Positions 13,896 to 16,195 of a stretch of DNA of 16,195 bases are shown piece by piece. Position numbers and translations under genes: made by a program. The DNA comes from an uncultured Collinsella sp. (GTDB taxonomy: Bacteria; Actinomycetota; Coriobacteriia; Coriobacteriales; Coriobacteriaceae), in the NCBI GenBank assembly GCA_958415625.1, contig CATYZI010000044.1:1-16195 (forward strand). The letters run 5' to 3'. Each line of letters opens with the position of its first letter. The first letter of the stretch is position 1. The notes beneath the pieces are model-generated. The model did no database searches, was not told the origin of the DNA, and saw only the letters and a program-made list of their open reading frames with translations.

Positions 13896-13901
13896 ATTAT
13901 A
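13896..13901 (-). promoter_or_regulatory. -10 element of the recQ promoter
   Basis: A perfect TATAAT on the minus strand, about 32 nt before the recQ start codon. No good -35 lies at 16-18 bp (GTGCTG at 17 bp is the closest), so activation or a weak promoter is possible. Confidence 0.5.
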
Positions 13902-13938
13902 CGCCGCCACAGGGACAGCAGCACACGGCCATCGCCCA

Positions 13939-13994
13939 GACTAGTCATTGGGGACGTTCTTAAACGACTAGTCAAACAAGAACGTCCAATGACT
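13939..13994. repeat. Palindromic element with self-complementary loop
   Basis: AGTCATTGGGGACGTTCTT (13943-13961) pairs with AAGAACGTCCAATGACT (13978-13994), with a two-base GG bulge in the left arm. The 16-nt loop contains GACTAGTC (13966-13973), itself a perfect palindrome, and the same 8-mer occurs at 13939-13946 at the left edge. It resembles a palindromic mobile repeat (REP/MITE-like) more than a terminator, since no T-run follows. It lies between the recQ promoter and the GntR-side terminator hairpin. Confidence 0.8.
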
Positions 13995-14071
13995 ACCCGA
14001 GCCATGGCGACGCCGATGTCTTGGCAACGCCAGCGAGCGCCCGTCATTTGAGCCAAGGTGCCGTGAAATGA

Positions 14072-14100
14072 AAAGGCGCTGACCTTCTGGTCGCGCCTTT
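14072..14100. terminator. Hairpin with terminator features
   Basis: AAAGGCGC (14072-14079), a bulged T, GACC (14081-14084), a TTCT loop, then GGTC and GCGCCTTT (to 14100): a 12-bp stem with A/T ends on both sides, the form of a bidirectional terminator. On the minus strand it would end the third GntR transcript about 80 nt after its stop. Confidence 0.65.
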
Positions 14101-14148
14101 GAAATTGAACGGCAGATTGGCCAAATGCCGGGCGCGCAGCGTCGAGCC

Positions 14149-14176
14149 GTTACGTGGTTTGGTAAAACCACGTAAC
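14149..14176. repeat. Perfect 12-bp inverted repeat next to the GntR stop codon
   Basis: GTTACGTGGTTT (14149-14160) and AAACCACGTAAC (14165-14176) form a perfect stem with a 4-nt loop, starting 5 nt after the stop codon of the minus-strand regulator gene. No U-run follows. Likely a transcript-end hairpin acting with the terminator at 14072-14100; an operator is possible. Confidence 0.75.
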
Positions 14177-14181
14177 TACGG

Positions 14182-14901
14182 CTACATGACCATGACGTAA
14201 CGGCTACCTACGTAGTACTGCTTGCCCAGCAAGACCGGCTCACCGTTGGGGCCGATAAAGCCGGCGCGCAGGTTGAGCAGCGGATCGTGAGGCGCAATAC
14301 CCAGCTCGACCGCCTGTTCCGCGTTGGCGCGAACGGCCTCGATATTGCGGTAGCCCGAGGAGGCGATGGGGACACCGCCAATACGCTCGACCTCGGCAAA
14401 AATCGATTTGTTCTCGAGGTCAGCCGTCAAAAGCTCGCGATACTGATCGAACGGCACAAAAATGTTCTCCTCAAAGATGGGCTCACCGTCTGCCGTACGC
14501 ACGCGCTTGATATGAAGCAGCAGCGCGTCCTTCGGCAACCCAAAGAACTCCATCTCGTTTTGGCGCACCGGAACGATCTGCCGGTCGATAACGTGCGCAC
14601 CGGCCGTCATGCCGTTATCGGCGCATAGCTCAGTAAAGGACTGGAGGCCGTTGGTGTGGAACTGACGGTTAATGTGCGGCGTGGCGACAAAGGTGCCGCG
14701 GCCCTGCTGCTTAACTAGGTAGCCATCGGAACACAGTTCCTCGACGGCGCGGCGCACCGTGATACGGCTCACCTCATACTGCTCGGCAAGCTCGAGCTCA
14801 GACGGGATGCGCTCCTTGGGTGCATAATCACCCTTCTCAATCGCATCCTTGATTTCATCGTAAATCTGCTGGTAAAGCGGGGCGTTTTTAGGCGTAGGCA
14901 T
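14182..14901 (-). CDS. GntR-family (HutC subfamily) transcriptional regulator
   Basis: Repressor-type regulator of 239 aa. The N-terminal winged helix-turn-helix (APLYQQIYDEIKDAI, IPSELELAEQYEVSRITVRR, then a QGRGTFV wing; about residues 7-72) is followed by a UTRA effector domain ending LLGKQYYVGSRYVMVM. It resembles the regulator at 11111-11884 throughout, including VQSFTE/LQSFTE, VRTADG and VGSRYV, indicating paralogues with related effectors. The start has only a weak GAG-type ribosome binding site. The 104-nt upstream region is AT-rich, with an ATACGTAT palindrome and an 8-bp inverted repeat, but lacks the TATATTGT motif of the PTS and deglycase promoters, so it may regulate itself or a distant target. 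The upstream gene on the same strand is a YitT membrane protein; a functional link is unproven. Confidence 0.92.
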   Translation of the reverse strand: MPTPKNAPLYQQIYDEIKDAIEKGDYAPKERIPSELELAEQYEVSRITVRRAVEELCSDGYLVKQQGRGTFVATPHINRQFHTNGLQSFTELCADNGMTAGAHVIDRQIVPVRQNEMEFFGLPKDALLLHIKRVRTADGEPIFEENIFVPFDQYRELLTADLENKSIFAEVERIGGVPIASSGYRNIEAVRANAEQAVELGIAPHDPLLNLRAGFIGPNGEPVLLGKQYYVGSRYVMVM

Positions 14902-14913
14902 ATCGGGTCACTC

Positions 14914-14979
14914 TTATCAAAATAGCGAAATAACTCATACGTATATAACGTCTTTTTATATGTTACCTCAGTTTGATAA
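14914..14979 (-). promoter_or_regulatory. AT-rich control region of the third GntR gene
   Basis: TTATCAAA (14914-14921) and TTTGATAA (14972-14979) are a perfect 8-bp inverted repeat flanking an AT-rich segment with the palindrome ATACGTAT (14937-14944). The layout suits an autoregulated promoter. No confident -35/-10 pair was assigned. Confidence 0.4.
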
Positions 14980-15005
14980 AACGATATACCGCATACAGCA
15001 AATCC

Positions 15006-16013
15006 TTATTTGCCGTCGTCCTGCTGCAAACTCTCCTGTTCGTTCAGACGCGCCTGCCTGCTGGCCATGCGCGCCGGCTTGTCGGGATCGGGAACAGCCG
15101 TGGGCATGGGCTCGTCGACATGCCCGCCCCACCAGCCGCCCACAAAGTCGAGCGTGTGGAACACGTTGATCACGGCGCCGGGGTCCACATCGCACACCAG
15201 CTTGACGATATCCTGGCTCTCGTAGGTCGAAACAACGGTGTGCAGCAGGTACATCTTTTCGCGGCTGTACCCGCCGATGACCTCGGCACAGCTAATGCCA
15301 TGCTGAAAATGGTCGACATAGGCAGTCATGATCTCGTCGGCCTTACGCGTCGTGATCTGTAGCGTCACGCGGTCGTAGCGGCGATAGAAGCTGTCGATGG
15401 TCTTGGTCGAAATAAACTGGAACACGATGGAATATGCCGCGTTGTCCCAGCCAAACATAAAACCGAAGATCGCCAGGATAGCGCAGTTAAAGCCAAAGAT
15501 GACGCCCCAGATGGTCTTACCCGTGTGGTTGGACACCCACAGCGCGATGAAGTCGGTGCCGCCGGTCGATGCGCCGGACTTAAGCGCGATAGCGGCGCCC
15601 AGGCCCGAGACCACGCCGCCAAAGATGATGAGCATAATCTTGTCGCCCAAAAACGGTGCAAAGTGAAAGATGTTGAGGAACAGCGACGAGAGCACAACCT
15701 GCATCATCGAGAAGATGACGAAGCGCTTGCTGATGCCGCTCCAGCACAGGAGTGCCACGGGAATGTTGAGCGCGAGCATGCCGAGCGAGGTGTCGATATG
15801 GACGCCGCCGAGCGAGGTGACGCGATCGAGCAGGACCGCGACGCCGGTGAGGCCGCTGGGAAGCAGGTCGGCGGGCCGAATGAACGCCTGGATCAGAAAT
15901 GTCTGAAGAACGGCGGAAATCGTGACCGCCACGGCAGTAATAGCGCGGCGGACGATGGTGAGGCGGCCGAGCACGAGCACTCGATCCGTGAGCTGATCGA
16001 TGGCGTTCGCCAC
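15006..16013 (-). CDS. YitT-family membrane protein (DUF161 membrane region plus DUF2179 domain)
   Basis: Integral membrane protein of 335 aa. About six hydrophobic segments are visible (roughly residues 20-45, 53-68, 72-94, 98-118, 126-148, 163-188), including the family's GLTGVAVLLDR and KSGASTGGTDFIALW. A soluble C-terminal DUF2179 domain (about 205-290, VTLQITTRKADEI to VINVFHTLDFVGG) follows, then a polar tail rich in Arg/Gln/Asp. YitT proteins are widespread in Gram-positive anaerobes; transport or export is assumed but no substrate is established. The start is GTG at 16013, with AAAGGAG 5 nt upstream; no ATG near the N-terminus fits. An extended -10 lies upstream. No terminator is seen before the GntR gene 104 nt downstream, so read-through is possible. 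Confidence 0.92.
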   Translation of the reverse strand: MANAIDQLTDRVLVLGRLTIVRRAITAVAVTISAVLQTFLIQAFIRPADLLPSGLTGVAVLLDRVTSLGGVHIDTSLGMLALNIPVALLCWSGISKRFVIFSMMQVVLSSLFLNIFHFAPFLGDKIMLIIFGGVVSGLGAAIALKSGASTGGTDFIALWVSNHTGKTIWGVIFGFNCAILAIFGFMFGWDNAAYSIVFQFISTKTIDSFYRRYDRVTLQITTRKADEIMTAYVDHFQHGISCAEVIGGYSREKMYLLHTVVSTYESQDIVKLVCDVDPGAVINVFHTLDFVGGWWGGHVDEPMPTAVPDPDKPARMASRQARLNEQESLQQDDGK

Positions 16014-16058
16014 GTAGGCTCCTTTCGAAGGCAGATGTAGTTGTGGGGGATGCCGGCG

Positions 16059-16067
16059 ATTGTAGCA
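16059..16067 (-). promoter_or_regulatory. Extended -10 promoter of the YitT gene
   Basis: The minus strand reads TGCTACAAT, an extended -10 (TGn plus TACAAT, 5 of 6), about 46 nt before the GTG start. No good -35 at standard spacing, which extended -10 promoters can do without. Confidence 0.55.
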
Positions 16068-16108
16068 TGGAGCGCGAGGAGGCGCTTCAATTCACCCTCT
16101 CTCGACAA

Positions 16109-16130
16109 CCAAAACGGGCCAAAACGGGCC
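16109..16130. repeat. Two tandem copies of CCAAAACGGG at the right edge
   Basis: CCAAAACGGG occurs twice in direct succession (16109-16128), followed by a further CC. The rest of 16068-16195 shows no ORF or signal I can support. Confidence 0.6.
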
Positions 16131-16195
16131 AGCAACCCCCGGGACTGCGGACGATTTCTTGGACCGCTACGCGGCCCTTCCCAGCGCGGCGCGGA

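Larger units (their letters stand above)
13865..14181. other. Gene-free region between recQ and the third GntR gene
   Basis: 317 nt holding the recQ promoter (-10 at 13896-13901), a GACTAGTC-containing palindromic element (13939-13994), a hairpin with terminator features (14072-14100) and a perfect 12-bp stem (14149-14176) next to the regulator's stop. No supported ORF; the 67-codon frame on the minus strand runs through the hairpins. Confidence 0.7.

Overview
The window is about 16.2 kb of GC-rich bacterial chromosome, with AT-rich intergenic regions. The mix of genes suggests an anaerobic gut actinobacterium of the Coriobacteriia, Collinsella or a close relative. The pointers are a mannose-family PTS, a lactate/2-hydroxyacid dehydrogenase, an acetyl-type MetA, several HutC-type GntR regulators, a YitT membrane protein and strong codon bias that opens long antisense ORFs. 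The genus is an inference, since no rRNA or other marker gene is present. I see no tRNA, rRNA, CRISPR array, intact insertion sequence or phage gene.

Layout, left to right. (1) 1-2060: a minus-strand cluster, GntR/HutC regulator, PTS EIIA, PTS EIIB, closed by a rho-independent terminator; the IIC/IID membrane subunits are not in the window. (2) 2060-6160: a plus-strand M16C zinc peptidase of about 1014 aa, then 5-formyltetrahydrofolate cyclo-ligase, separated by an unusual twin-hairpin element whose loops are complementary. (3) 6161-7750: a minus-strand gene for a protein with an AbiEi-like N-terminus and a PD-(D/E)XK (DUF559/Vsr-like) C-terminus. It is bracketed by two same-orientation copies of a palindromic repeat built on GAGCGTGGA/TCCACGCTC; a third copy lies at 2242-2305. 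(4) 7751-9950: metA (minus) and a divergently transcribed L-2-hydroxyacid dehydrogenase (plus) ending in a very strong terminator. (5) 9998-13864: minus-strand recQ, a second GntR/HutC regulator coupled to it, then a SIS-domain sugar-phosphate deglycase of the FrlB type with its own promoter. (6) 13865-16195: another palindromic element, a third GntR/HutC regulator and a YitT-family membrane protein, all minus strand.

How the genes fit together. The EIIA/EIIB pair and the SIS deglycase are the typical ingredients of uptake and cleavage of Amadori products (fructoselysine/glucoselysine type) or amino sugars. Although about 9 kb apart, their promoters share a 16-bp motif with the core TATATTGT. 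It also occurs upstream of the first GntR gene and twice around the deglycase promoter, suggesting one regulon controlled by one or more of the HutC-type repressors.

The most unusual content is the extragenic structured DNA: the GAGCGTGGA repeat family with 22/29-bp phasing, the nuclease-like gene between two copies of it, the kissing-loop twin hairpin, and the GACTAGTC hairpin. These are sequence observations; their mobility or function is hypothesis.
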